64,000 nucleotides of DNA from Gnetum montanum (taxonomy: Eukaryota > Streptophyta > Gnetopsida > Gnetales > Gnetaceae): the NCBI GenBank assembly GCA_015680685.1, contig MNCI01010504.1, forward strand, positions 71,235 through 135,234. Direction: 5' to 3'. This document shows, one piece after another, positions 33,783 to 46,379 of the stretch; the stretch's first letter is position 1, and each line of letters starts with the position of its first letter. The notes beneath the pieces are model-generated. The model was given only the letters and a program-made list of their open reading frames with translations, searched no databases and had not been told where the DNA came from. The position numbers were made by a program, and so were the translations under genes.

Positions 33783-36230
33783 TGTCTAACATAGAGGTAG
33801 TTCCTATGAGGAATGGAAGTATACATATATGTATTGATTTCCAAGACCTAAATAAGGCAACTATCAAAAATAATTTTCCTTTGCCTAGTATTGATTTACT
33901 TATTGATACTACGGTTGGACATGCCTTGCTATTCTTCATGGATGGGTTTTTGGGATATAACCAAATTAAGATTAACCTAGAACATCAACTTAGTATGACC
34001 TTCATGATCCCTTGGGGTACCTTTATTACATCATGATTCCTTTTGGCCTAAGGAATGTAGTAGCAATGTAACAAAGAGTGATGATGTACATCTTTAGCAA
34101 TTATAAGCTAGGAGTGCTCAATGACTATGTAGATGATATAGCTGTTAACTCTAAAGTGATCAACAACCATGTGCATGTCCTTGACCTTGTGCTTAAATGA
34201 TGCCTCATGTATGACCTTAGGCTTAACCCAAAAAAGTATGTCTTTGGTGTCAAAACCAATAAGATGCTTAGCTTTGTAGTATCTGAACTGGGAATACGTG
34301 TCTATCCTAATAAGGTTAAGGCCATATCCAACTTGGCAGTACCAACTAACCTTAAGGAGCTTTAGAGATTGTGAGGCATATTACAATTTATTTGTACATT
34401 TATTACTAGCTGTAAAGATAAGTTACAATCCATGCAACACTTGCTTAAGAAAGGAGTTCACTATGAGTGGATGACTCAATGCCAAGAAGCCTTTGAAAAC
34501 CTTAAGCAAGAGTTGGCACTACCCATAGTTTATTTACCACAAAAGGATAAACCTTTTTACATCTACTTTGCTATCTCTGACATGTCTATTACCTCTCTAC
34601 TCTATCAAAAATGAGATGATGGAGTGGAGTTGCTGGTATACTAATTAAACCATGCATTGATTGCCTATGAGACCCAAGACATTAAAGTGGAAAAGCATTA
34701 TCTAGCCCTAGTCTTCTCATTGAAGAAGTGAAGACACTACTTCTTTAGAAGCCAAGTCAACATCATTTACAAGGACAATGTACTTAGAGCCATAATAACC
34801 AACATCTATGAAAGTAGTCATATAGCCTATTGGAAAGGCATAAAAGCTAAGTTTAAACATTGTTATGTCTCTGAAGCCTTAACAAAAGGTCAAGGTATAG
34901 CCACACAACTTACTATTTCAGTAGTAGAAGACCATGTAGCCATAGACCTTGAATTCTTGGATGAACACATCAACATTATTAGCAATGTACCCAAGGGCTA
35001 TGAGGTGGTCATGCACTTTGACAAAGCTTTGACAGCCCATGGGGCCAATGTTGCTACCATCATAATATTCCTGTCTAGTGAAATCCAACCCTTCACTTAC
35101 CATTTTGAGTTCGTGTACCAACAATGTAGTAGAGTATGAAGGATTGATCAAGGGGATGATAGTAGCTGGTGACCTAAGAATCAAACACTTAAATGATCAA
35201 AGGTAATTCTTAAATTTTGGTTAACCGAGTAAGCAAGGTTTATGCATGTAAAGCCAAACCTTTGCAAACTTACTATAACTTAGGAAAGAAACTGATACAA
35301 CAATTCATAGACATCAATATCAAACATGTATCATGAACTGAGAACACACTAGCTGATGCCATTGCAACCTTGGTCCTCTATGTGACACTAGGTGTGTTTA
35401 TCAAATTACCTTCCTTAACCATGGACTATGCTATTCCCTTCATGTAGAATACTGAGGACAACCTTGTAGCCTTCATTAGTACTATCCCTCTAAGGGAATG
35501 GTACGACGATATCAAGTTTTACCTTATGCATGGTGAATCTTCACAAGGCCTAACTACTTCTTAGAAGGATATTGTATGCAAATGATCAAAATAATATATC
35601 ATCATAGGTAATAACACATTATGTTGATAGTCCTATTATGACATATTATTAATGTGCTTGCGCAAAACCAAAGCTTGCACAGTTCTTGAGCAAGTTCATG
35701 AAGGCATATGTGGAGGACATATAGGACCTAGAGCCATGGCTACAAAAATTAGGTGACTAGGTTATTATTAGCCCTATATGGAAAAAAACTACCTACAGAA
35801 GGTCAAAACTTGTGATACTTATCAATGGCATAGCAACCTGATACATGTGCCACCAACTAAGTTACACACTACTTAGATAACCTGGCCATTCCAATAGTGG
35901 GGATCACATACATTGGACCTATAATGCTTAAGTCTTCTACAGGGCATAGCTTCATCATCACTACAATTGAATACTTCACAAAGTGGGTTGAAGCTATTCT
36001 CCTAAGTAAGACAATGTCTCAAAAAGTTTGTAGATTTATACTAGATAACATAATAGCCCGTTTTGGTATACCTATGATCATAGTCATAGATAATGGACCA
36101 TAGTTTAGCATCCAAGAAATGAAAACATTTTGTCATGACCTAGGCATTAAACATTCCTTTTCATCACTATACTATCCCCAAAGCAATGAACAAGCTAAAG
36201 CTAGCAATAAGGCCATCGTGAATTTTCCAT
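33783..36230 (+). pseudogene. Element C: RT, RNase H and integrase remnant
   Basis: After the element A insertion the frame resumes with WVSNIEVVPMRNGSIHICID, FQDLNKATIKNNFPLPSID and FFMDGFLGYNQIKI, then YVDDI (RT active site, about 34126). RNase H follows (34540: FYIYFAISDMSITSLLYQK). An integrase zinc region (HEGICGGH, about 35695) and core follow: GITYIGPI, EYFTKWVEA, DNGP and YYPQSNEQAKASNKAI. The last catalytic Glu (usually GQAE) is Lys here. Stops occur throughout. It ends abruptly after 36230, in the integrase core. Confidence 0.88.
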
Positions 36231-36876
36231 AAGAAACATGAAATCAAGTTAGGATGTGTTGTGCATAAAGTAGGTTATTTACTCTATTCATGCATATAAA
36301 TAAAATGAAACCATCAAGTGAAAATGAAAACTATGATTTGTATCCAAGAAAGAAGCTTGAATTAATCAAATTAGATTTAGTATAAATGATTTTCTCATAA
36401 ACTAAGTAATTATGAAGCACCATGGAAGACTAATACAATATAAAATAATATTGTAAACTATCAAAGCATAAAGCATGTTCCAATGCATAAAATGCAAATT
36501 GAACTAATCAAAGTTAGCACCCATAATGTGTTAAATAAATTAATTACATAAAAGACATGGCTTGCATGTATTGAAAATATATATATATTAAAAAATCATA
36601 CTAGGCTTTTGGGACCTTTGAATACACATGTTTTTGCATAGTTAAAAGTAAATGGAAATAACGAAAAGGTAGACTGAGATAACTTTGCATGATTTAAATG
36701 GCATAGTCATGAAAAAGTGGTCATGGATGGTTAATATACATCTCTATTCCTTCTCTTTGAATATCCTCTTTTGAAAGTAGACTTGGTCATTTGGTTGGCT
36801 AGTCTGTCCATCCAAGTCCAAGCAAAAAATCTAGTGCCTAAATTAGTAGCCAACGTGGATTGCTAATTTTGTTTGG

Positions 36877-37653
36877 TGATGAGTGGTGAGGTACCCCTAC
36901 ACTCAACCATATGAATACAAGCATCTCACGCATGATCTAGTCGAAGTCCAAGGACTAAGTGCTTACGCGCCTTAATGGAACACTTAAGGTTAACCAATTG
37001 TTGTCCTCCCAAACTTACTTGTATTGTCATGGTTGTATGGTTAATTAAGTTTGAGGCATGTGATTTTTATAACTTTTATCTTTTTAATGCCTATGCTAAG
37101 AGGGGAAAGGTGAAGAGACTAAATGACTAAATTTCATTAACTACTTACTAACTAAGTTCTAATCATCCTAGCACCAGTATTCATTGCCACTTGCCATACA
37201 CACCCTAAACCAATGCAACGCTACTGGGATTACCAAACGCTACTCGTTACTGGGTTACCAAGCATTACACATGTGCTCGAAGTGGTTGTACTGAATGCAC
37301 TTAACTAGGGGAGTCAAGGGTTGAGAAAGATTAATTATCTAGGAAAGAATTTAAACATTTAACAGTAATTAAATCCTATTTAGCTTAGTCCACATGCTAC
37401 AAGGTTTATCAGAAAGTTTTTCTTTATTGCCATACACAAATGTGTGCTCAGGTACAATTTGCTTGAATAAAGATCCATTCACTTTGAGACTCCTACTGTA
37501 GGCACATGGAAATTATTCTAACTTTGGAATGGTAAAACTACTATAGTTTAGCTAAGGGTTTAGATCTAGATGAGTGAATAATGGAAAGCTACCTCCTATT
37601 TATAGAACTGGCAACGGGTTGCGATATCGCGGATGCGATATTGTGGCTCATCA
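36877..37653 (-). repeat. Element E 3' LTR
   Basis: TGATGAGTGG at the left and GGCTCATCA at the right. About 35 bp shorter than its partner, through loss of one GATATC block. TATA box on the minus strand at about 37592-37605. Confidence 0.93.
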
Positions 37654-37667
37654 TACCCCCATGATTG
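37654..37667 (-). other. Element E polypurine tract
   Basis: AATCATGGGGGTA on the minus strand adjoins the 3' LTR, as in A and B. Confidence 0.7.
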
Positions 37668-39527
37668 AATGAAAACTCGTCCTTGAGTTCCTTACAAAAT
37701 ATTGGGAAGGTATGGGATTATTGACTTGAATGATACTAATGGTGATGGGGTGACATGTGAATGGATCATCATTACAATACATGGCCAAATTTAGTGTTCA
37801 TGACAACAAGAGTGAACACTATACACATTTGACATCCAGCCTTATTAGGCAGCTGAGAGAGAAGAGAGAAGAGAGAGAGAAAAGAAGAAGTTTATTGCTG
37901 CCGATGCCCAGATTGCTCTTTTCATTGTCCATCCATAAGCGTGTCATCAATCTTGTTCCTTGCATAATTGCTTTAGCACCAATCCATTCCAAGTGTTTCT
38001 TCCAGATTGAATTCATTGTTGTATGATTGCCATCTGCACACACAACATAGTTTGATATTAGCAAGGGTAAATGAATCACAATGCAGTTAATACCTTGCCT
38101 CAGTGTGAGGTCCATTGGCTGAGTTGTGATATGGCTAATGCAGATCTAGAGATATAATACTGGTGGCTACCCGAGGTGTAGGGGTTAAGAAAAAATTGAA
38201 AAAATTGGACCAAGACCCCCATGACTGAGAGCGAACCTCTAGTAGCAAGAGAATGGAAAAAGATAAGGAATAGAAAAGATGGAGAAAAAGAAACAATGGG
38301 AACACTGATAAAATGGATGTCAAAGATGGAGATGAAAAAAATAAATGTTGATTGCAAAAAATGTTTAGGGAAGAGAAATTAACGGATGCACCAAATAGGA
38401 ATGCTAGTGGGTCCTTCCCAAAGTAGGCTCATGCTCTTAATGCCCTAACAATCCCACATTCAAAGAGTCTGTAGGTTCTAGGAATGTCATTTGAAGACAA
38501 GAGTTAAAGTCTTAACCATAAGAGTTTACCAAAAAGAAAACAATGCATCAACCAAAATATGGACTATTGATACAACCGGCAATGAGGTAATAAATGGAGA
38601 AAGAAGGATGGAAAGAAAAGAATGGAATGGAATCTCAAGAACAAGGTGGTGTACAGACTCTTGTGTGTTAATGGTTAATGTGACTTAGTAGATCTCATTC
38701 CAAGTCCATCCTCAAACCAACCACAACCAGTGACTTCGCATTAATACATTTGGCCAATCCATCTACCTGAAGTAACAAGAATGCTTACACTAAAGAGTTA
38801 CCACCATTCCGACAAAATGAGAATGGAGAAAGTAGGAAGCAAGGAAGGGCCTTAGTTAGAGGGAACATTTTTATTTAGTTTGATAACTAGTGCTTGTAGC
38901 CTAGATGATTATTCCATCTAAGGGGTGTGCTTTGAGTTCCCACTATTTATTTTGTGTTTTGTGTGAGAACCACACCATGCAAAGGATTATTATTTTTATT
39001 AGCTTAGCTTTCCAAAAATGGAGCAACGTCGTAATGGTAAGGAAAAATCAAGAAGAAAACATCCAAGCACCCAAGAGAATGGCCGAAACAAATGCATCAA
39101 GTCTCGTTGAAGTCACACCATTTTCAGTCCTTGAGTCCTTCCTTAGTTTGAGAAATACAGTCACCGATTCATTGATAGTTCTTATTAGTGAGAAAGGGAC
39201 TGTATAGTTCCAAGTCAAGAGAGACCATAGAAATTTATGGATGCATGGATGACGTGGACTCATTGCTTGCTATATCAAAAGAACCATCCCCAAGTATCAA
39301 CATTATCACTCAAAGGTAAAAACCAAACATTAGCAATCAATGGAATACAGTTCATACCATCATCAGGAGCACTTATTTGGTGACAAATCAAACAAAATAA
39401 ACAAACACACAAAGAAATGAAAGAGTATAAATGATGTTGTAAAATAAAAAACAAAAAAAGTTAAGAAATTTGTAAAACAAAAATGTGTAAAACAAAAACT
39501 TAAAAAGAAACTAAGGGTTGTGATTGA
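37668..39527. other. Element E non-coding internal region
   Basis: Matches the non-coding part of element B. No pol motif. Polypurine-like motifs lie at 38216-38226 and (just past the end) 39547-39557. Runs such as the AGAGAGAAGAGAGAGAG stretch near 37855 are simple repeats. Confidence 0.7.
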
Positions 39528-40730
39528 TCAACATAGGTGGCCATTTCCCCCATGACTGAATTGAAAAGGAGAGATCCAAAATAATGAGCACTTGTTTGAA
39601 TTTTTTAGAAGTGTCCAACTTCTCTCAATTGATGTTTTCAGGTTAAGGGTTGGACGTTGGCCACGCTCTTGCTCCAATGTATCTATGCTTTCGACGTGGC
39701 TACAAGTTGGTCCCCCAATTAGTTCCATGCATATTAGTGAGTTTCTCTCTTGATTAGCTATCAACCACTGGGTGTTTTCTTGTTGTGTGGTTGCTACATA
39801 TAGGCACCTTTGTATGTTAACCTCTGGTGCACACCGGTTGCATGCAGGTGATGCTGAACATTCCTGTACGTAATCACACCTTGTATTACTGTATGTGACG
39901 CATGGAACTTTCTTCTTCTTGATCTTCCTACAAGTGTTTTCCTTAAATATTTCTAGGTAAAGATCGTGGATTCCTAGGCATGCATTCATGGTACTTAGCC
40001 ATGCCCTTCCCATTATTATTGGGAAGTCCCCTTTGTCATTGTTGACTTGTATCACTAGGAAATCAGTTGGGTATGACCAACTACACACAATGGTAACGAT
40101 GTCCTCCACTACTCCCAAGGGAACAGTGATGGACTGGTTAGCCAGCTCTAAGCGAATATTACTCTTGTTTAGTGGAGGTAGGTTCTAGGCTTTATACATT
40201 TCTTACGATATAAAGTTAACTTCGGAACTTGAGTCTAGAAGAGCTTTACAAGGTTCATTCTCAGCGACTTGCAGATAGATTAAAGGACTTCCAGGATCAG
40301 AGAATTTCTTGGGAAGGTGACCCTCTTTAATCTAGTCGGTGATAGTATGTGTTAACATAACCATGCGTGTTGAGCTTTGTTTTTAGTTTGAAGGGAGCTT
40401 CGAAGCCTTATTTGATAGAGGAATGTTCGGAGGCTCAACTGCTTGTGGTTGTGAGAGCTTGTTTGGACTGTTGGTTCTGAAGAAAGGTCTTCTCCTTGTA
40501 TGGTTGTTAGAACCAATAGTGGGTTGAAGGTTTACAGCTCTTGTAGCATTGCATTGTTGTGGTTGAGTGGGGAGTTCCCCTTGCATCACTGGAGTGGATG
40601 GTAGTGGAGCTATCAGTGTAAGAGTGGTAGATGGATTGGGAGGATGGTATGCATGTGATATGTCTCTCCCAAGAGAAGGAGTCCTATAATACTCCCAAGC
40701 TTGGTAGTGACGTTATGGGGTCACGTGATT
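39528..40730 (-). pseudogene. Element E protease
   Basis: The minus strand has a Pro/Gln-rich linker (40589-40383: GELPTQPQQCNATRAVNLQP), then a mutated active site KALLDSSSEVNFIS where B has LLDTGFGVNLIS, then 40118-39528 with GVVEDIVTIVCSWSYPTDFL and DFPIIMGRAWLSTMNACLGI. The catalytic Asp remains, but the following Thr-Gly is gone. Confidence 0.78.
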
Positions 40731-40910
40731 GACAAAGTCACTTGGAGAGACTGGCTGTTGCATGTAATACCCATATGGATCTGGTTGCCTATAAGGGTAT
40801 TGTTGCCTTGGCGATGGCATCCCCCATGACTGTGGGTATTGCCACTATTGGTGTTGCTTAATAGGTTGTGGTGGAGTTCCACTTGGATAATACGTTAACG
40901 GTTGGTGGAA

Positions 40911-42631
40911 CTACCTTGGGTTACCTTGGGGATAAGGTAACCGTTGGGGTGTTTGTCGTTTGTTAAGTTGTGGTTTAAGTGCACAAAACGCAGACTCTTG
41001 CAGATGTGAGATTATTGGGCAACATCCCTTAGGATGGTCATATTGGCATATCTCACATCCATGATCATTGTCCGTATCAGAATCCACAACCTCTTCGGTG
41101 ATGGTTATTTTACCCTTACCTTTGTTACGTGCATGGTCCGAATCCCTCTTTTTCTTTCTATCATGGTCACTACTTTGCTCTTTAGACTCCTCTATGATTT
41201 TTAGAATGGTTTCAAATCTACTATCTAAGGAGTCCCACATTTGATCTACCTTTTCTGACACTTCTGTTGTTAATTTTTGGAGTGGCAAGGTTTTCCTATT
41301 CACCAACTCTTCAAGTGGTGACTCTTCCTCCTCCTCACAGAATCTCACTCCCCTTTTTTGGAGGGAAGGATCGTGGTTGTACTCTTCCACCCTTTCTCTC
41401 TTGCATAGCTCTCCTTCTTCCTTAGCTACTTGCTCCAACAATCTATGGATCTGATGGGACCTAAGCTTTGATAATCTACCTTAGGCATACGTTCCAAGGG
41501 CTATCCTAGTTTCATGACTAAGTCCATCTACGAGATGACATAGTTGATCTTTCTACGAGTAACCATGGCCCAGGCAAGAATGTAGTAGTGCATAGTATTG
41601 GCCCATGGCAGCATCCAAGGTTTCATGAGTTCCCTGCTTCCATCCTTGGTTTTGCTTTCACGGGTTGGACACCTAGGAGTACATTTGATGCTTATTGTTA
41701 AAAAGTTCTAGCATTGTACTCCACCTTCGAATGGATTCTGGTTCTAAGGACCGGGACCAGCTTTTCGCTTCTTTTACTAGTGTCCTTGGAAACAACTTTA
41801 ATTTTTGCCACTCTTTTTCGATGTTCTACAAGGCACATGCATCATGAAATATCTGTAAGTGGTTTTGAGGATTAGCGTTGTATCCCCCCTCAAATCGTGG
41901 GATATGATTCATGTCTAGTCTCTTGATCCTGCTATCTTTTTGGTGTCTCTTAGGAATTCTAATGGCCTCCCTAATGTCTAACATGCTTTAGGTTGCATGA
42001 AGGGGTTCTTTGTCATCATTTCTCTCATAGCATCTATGATGTTTACGCAGTTTCCTACTTTCCCTTCTTTCATTCCTTGATTCTCTAGAGTGCCCTCATC
42101 CTCGCTCTCGACTCTCTTGTTGAGGTCTCTCATTTTGCTTACCCTTATCCTCATGGTTAGGTTCCTTATGACTATGTCCTGACGTTGAAGAAGAGGGTGA
42201 ATGTGATGATGAATGTGAAGAAGAAGGAGAACCATTGCCATGATGATGTTTCCTACCTTCTCTTCAAGGATCTCAACCCTGATCATGATTATGATAAGAA
42301 TGCTCACCCTTATCATGTATCTATGTTCCCTTGTTGAACACTTGGTGTTCGTGGGGATCAGAACCAGGGTTTTGAATCATGGAATGAAGGTTCTGATACA
42401 CCACCTCCTCACCATCGTTAGGAGGGGGAGCATCATTTTATTGGAACCTATTGAAATAGGTTCACCACCCTCATTTTTGCTTATGATGGGTGAAGCATTA
42501 TGGGGTCCTTTGCCCTTCAACGATGTATAGTATCTTTCCTTTTGCAAGTCCCTTTGATGTTGTGTTTCTGTGGGATGGTAATCCCTTGTGTCAAAACTGC
42601 ATGCAACGTATTCTACATATAACTGTGACAT
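40911..42631 (-). pseudogene. Element E gag
   Basis: The C-terminal part is open (41441-40911): LEQVAKEEGELCKRERVEEY, EKVDQMWDSLDSRFETILKI and CEICQYDHPKGCCPIISHLQ. The core (about 41450-41970) and the N-terminal Arg/Ser/His-rich part (about 42000-42630) are present but broken by stops and frameshifts. Confidence 0.78.
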
Positions 42632-43021
42632 GCCTATTCATGCAAGGGCACGAAGGAGCATGTTGGGGACTACACGGTTTGGAGGCAACACTATGTTACC
42701 CTCCAAGTCTCTCCAACACAGTTGCTCATCTTGATGGAGGATAAAGGTAAAGTTGGGTACATAATAATCATGATGAATATATACCACTCAGAATTGTTAA
42801 GGAACTGAAGGTTCTTGGTTATGTGTGTCGTGCTGCCGACTGTCTCTAGTATTGTTCCTAGGCGATGAATTGCTTTTGTGCGAAGAAGAAGACATTTTAT
42901 TCTTGTTCAGTGTGCTATTTACTGCTATGTTATTTTTCTCTTGATTAATCCTGAGGGTTCATTCTAGCTCCCAACGATATGAATTATCTCCTATGTTCTA
43001 CATAGTGCACAAACAACTAAG

Positions 43022-43039
43022 TCCCTAGCAACGGCACCA
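43022..43039 (-). other. Element E primer-binding site (tRNA-Asp)
   Basis: TGGTGCCGTTGCTAGGGA, one base inside the 5' LTR, has three mismatches to the tRNA-Asp 3' complement. Confidence 0.82.
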
Positions 43040-43040
43040 A

Positions 43041-43852
43041 TGATGAGTGGCGAGGTACCCCTACACTCAACCATACAAATACAAGCATCTCACGTGCGAT
43101 CCGATCGAACTCCAAGGACTAATTGCTTACGCACCTTAATGAAACACTTAAGGTTAACCAATCGTTATCCTCCCAAACTTACTTGTATTGTCACGATCGT
43201 ATGGTTAAGTAAGTTTGAGGCATGTGATTTTTATAACTTTTATCTTTTTAACGCCTATGCTAAGAGGGGAAACGTGAAGAGACTAAATGACTAACTTTCA
43301 TTAACTACTTACTAACTAAGTTCTAATCATCCTAGCATCAGTATCCATTCCCACTTGCCGTACAGACCCTGAACCAGTGCAACGCTATTGGATTTACCAA
43401 ATGCTACTCGTTACTGGGTTACCAAGCATTACACACGTGCTCGAAGCAGTCGTATTGAATGCACTTAACTAGGAGAGTCAAGGGTTGAGAAAGATTAATT
43501 ATCTAGGAAAGAATTTAAACATTTAATAGTAATTACATCCTATTTAGCTTAGTCCACATGCTGTAAGGTTTATCAGAAAGTTCATCTTTATTGTCGTACA
43601 CAAATGTGTGCTCATGTACAATTTGCTCGAATAAAGATCCATTCACTTTGAGACTCCTACTGCAGGTAGATGAAAATTATTCTAACTCTAGAATGGTAAA
43701 ACTGCTATAGTTTGGCTAAGGGTCTAGATCTAGATGAGTGAATAAGGGAAAGCCACCTCTTATTTTATAGAACTGGTGACAGGCTGCGATATCGCGTACG
43801 CGATATCGTAGGGGCTAACATGATATTGCAGATGCGATATCACGGCTCATCA
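43041..43852 (-). repeat. Element E 5' LTR
   Basis: The longest copy of this LTR at the outer end, ending GGCTCATCA. It retains the full palindrome region. Confidence 0.93.
43757..43808 (-). promoter_or_regulatory. Element E LTR promoter with 22-bp perfect palindrome
   Basis: On the minus strand a TATA box (CTATAAAATAAGAGG, 43756-43770) lies 17 bp downstream of a perfect 22-bp palindrome (43787-43808). The palindrome has two GATATC cores flanking a central CGCGTACGCG. Degraded versions lie at the same place in the other LTRs. Confidence 0.7.
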
Positions 43853-44525
43853 GTTGGCTACCTAACTTAGGTAGCCTTCATTAACAGATGCCTAAATTAG
43901 TAGGCAATGTGGGCTACTAATTTTGATTGGCTACCAAATTATCAAGAAGCCTTCCTTCCCTTTTTTTTGTGGGCCCTTCATGTTGGAGGGATCCATACAC
44001 ATTAGGAACAACTACAATCAATCCTATTGGAACATAGCTTGTATGAGCTTTTTAAATGCGAATTCAAAGTGGCCATAGAGATATGATGCACAATTTTGTA
44101 TTTTTTGGCTTGTAGAAATAAGAACAAAGGCAAGATATTTGTTGTTATGTGGATTTGGGGATGAGTTTGGGGTTAAGAAAACTTATGCTTAAGGGAGTGG
44201 TCTCTACCTGCCAGATTTCATCACTACACCAACAAGCAAGGGTTTCTTTATTCCTCAAACTTAAAATGACACCTATTCTACCCTAATTTGGACTTTTTTT
44301 TACATCAGAGTTACTGTGGCAAGTTTGAGCACACCCTTCTTTGTGGGCTTTTTATTGAGTATGCTTGGGTTTCAAATCATATCAAATTAAGGGTTTTTGG
44401 CTTAGTTGGTGATTATGAAAAGTTGCAGACAAAAACATCCACAATAATAAGAGTTTTGGCACAAGAGAATTCAAAGCATTCACACGGAGGAGGAGCATCC
44501 ACTAACTATGAATTAGTTTCAGCAT

Positions 44526-45770
44526 CTACCTAGTGAGTTGGTCATTGCCATTTTGATGGTGCTTGCCTTCTCTACCTCCTACCCTACCAATCTCCATGCT
44601 CTCATGCTTGTGTACATCTATTTGTTTTCTTTCCAATGCAAAAAAATTTAGAAATATTTTGGTGGACTAGGGGATGAATGATGTTGAGTTTTTATTTAGA
44701 GAAAACTAAATTTCCATGGCCATATATATGTTTTGATAGATGCAATAGATTTTACTATGCAACATCACATCCCTAGGTGCTGGCGTGAGTAGGCAATGGA
44801 GCATTGTATGTGAAAGCCTTTAAATGGTGCGCTACTGTTCATCGATTTCTAAAGCGATGTACTAATTTTGACAAACCTGAGACATGCTACATTATTGGAA
44901 TGGTAAAAAAAAGCAAGCAACCATGGACTCCTTCATTCTTCAATCTTCTTCTCTACATCTCAAACATTCCTTTCGATTTGTTTTATAGAGTCTGAAGGGA
45001 TTGTTATCATTGTTGTTGATGTTGATGAATGCAATGTAGATAAGCATCTATTGCCTAAGGGAAAAGGTGGGAGACATGAGATTAATGGAGAAGGTGGCTA
45101 GGATGGCACATGTGGAGGCACTACACTTGCTGGTGGTGATCAAGTTTAATGGCAGCAGAGGATCCAAGGATTTTGACAAGGATTTGCATGTAGGGGTGGT
45201 TGTTTATATGCAAGAAGTGTCGTTGGGACACATACCTGCAATGAGGGACCTTGGACAATGCTTTGAGGATGGCTACAATGTGTCCACCAACACTGCACAT
45301 AGCTGATGCCTCCTTCTCTAATAAACACTTGTGAGGCCATGGCTACTGGACTCCTTCCCACTTCCACTTCCAACACTAATACTAATAGTACTAATAATAC
45401 TATGCTCTATTGCTAGCATTGGCATCATCTCGACATGCTATGTAGCTCCTCCTCATCCTCGTAATCCTCCTTGGTGACTAAGTGGCACAAATTGGAGAAG
45501 ATGGTGTTGGTGCTAAAGATGGCAATGGTGATGGCAATGATGATTTTAGAGGCTCATCTTGTACATGGATTTCTAGTGGAGTGGTTTTGAAAGCATCCAC
45601 TACAAAAGGAGGAGGATGAGTAGGAGTAGGGATTACGCATGTGTAGCTATGAGTAGTGTAGATACCTCGAGACCCACCGTTATGAGTTCTGTTACTGCTT
45701 CACTTGCTACACCACTACTTATTGCTTGTGCACTTGCCCATCCCTCCACTAGCATATCATCCACCACTTC
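44526..45770 (+). pseudogene. F-box/SEL1/MYND-finger protein pseudogene, array copy 1
   Basis: Fragments in order resemble Arabidopsis F-box protein At1g67340 and its relatives (from memory). The F-box start is LPSELVIAILMVLAFSTS (44526). The linker VKAFKWCATVHRFLKRCTNF is at about 44808. The SEL1-like region 45067-45306 has MEKVARMAHVEALHLLVVIK, FNGSRGSKDFDKDLHVGV and GHIPAMRDLGQCFEDGY. A remnant of the MYND block, with a Cys pair and an ETHRYEF-like stretch, lies near 45640-45700. Frames shift between pieces and stops interrupt. F-box proteins of this type are SCF ligase adaptors; this copy cannot make one. Confidence 0.8.
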
Positions 45771-46379
45771 TTGTGTAGGCCAACTACCCATATTCTTCCT
45801 CCTCCTCCTCCTCCTACTCCTCCTTATCATAATAATAATAATCATCAACAACAGTAGTAGTAACACTTTCTTTCACTTATAGCAACACAACAACACATGA
45901 TTTCAATGCCATATATAGATTCCTAAGTGAGTGAATCTTGCATGATGAAATTCATCATATTTTTCCATTTTGCATCCCTTTTAGGGATGTACATTCATGT
46001 AAAAGTTTTTTCAACACATAACATGGACACGTTTTAGAAGCAATAGTAACAATGTATTTACCCATAAGAACGATCCATTTTGAAATGCCTTTGTACATAT
46101 CAATCATGTTTTGCATTAGTTGTGGAACATGGTATTCCTTTAGATTTTCCTTGATCTAATAATAAATAGCATCACCCATGGTTGATTTGCCTATCTCTTC
46201 TAATTCCTTCACTATCTTCCAAGTGAGAGTAGTTACACTTCTTTTCTCTTGGAATACCTGCTTCATGGTTTCCTGAGATGATATCATTATGTAGTAATAA
46301 ATGTAGTCTTCATTCACCACCTTCATGCACTCTTTTCATGTGGATTATGTATCTCTTCTTGTCATCAAAATCCTTTTCT
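45771..46379. other. Array unit 1, between the two pseudogenes
   Basis: Contains a short CTC and AATAATAAT simple-repeat patch (45797-45865). The remainder is AT-rich and conserved in units 2 and 3. Minus-strand translation continues weakly from the adjoining block. Confidence 0.5.

Larger units (their letters stand above)
36877..43852 (-). mobile_element. Element E: LTR retrotransposon with gag and protease only
   Basis: LTRs 36877-37653 and 43041-43852, flanked by TTTGG and GTTGG. The unit 2 and 3 copies show the uninterrupted site as GGTTAGCTACC or GGTTGGCTGGC, so GTTGG is probably the true duplication with one later change. Primer site, polypurine tract, gag and protease match element B in order and spacing. 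Pol is absent. It is inserted in unit 1 of the tandem array, so it arrived after or during array formation. Confidence 0.93.

Noticed and set aside
45797-45865. CTC and AAT runs as a functional element
   Set aside because: Ordinary microsatellites, variable between array units; similar CAT runs occur near 53280 and 59490.
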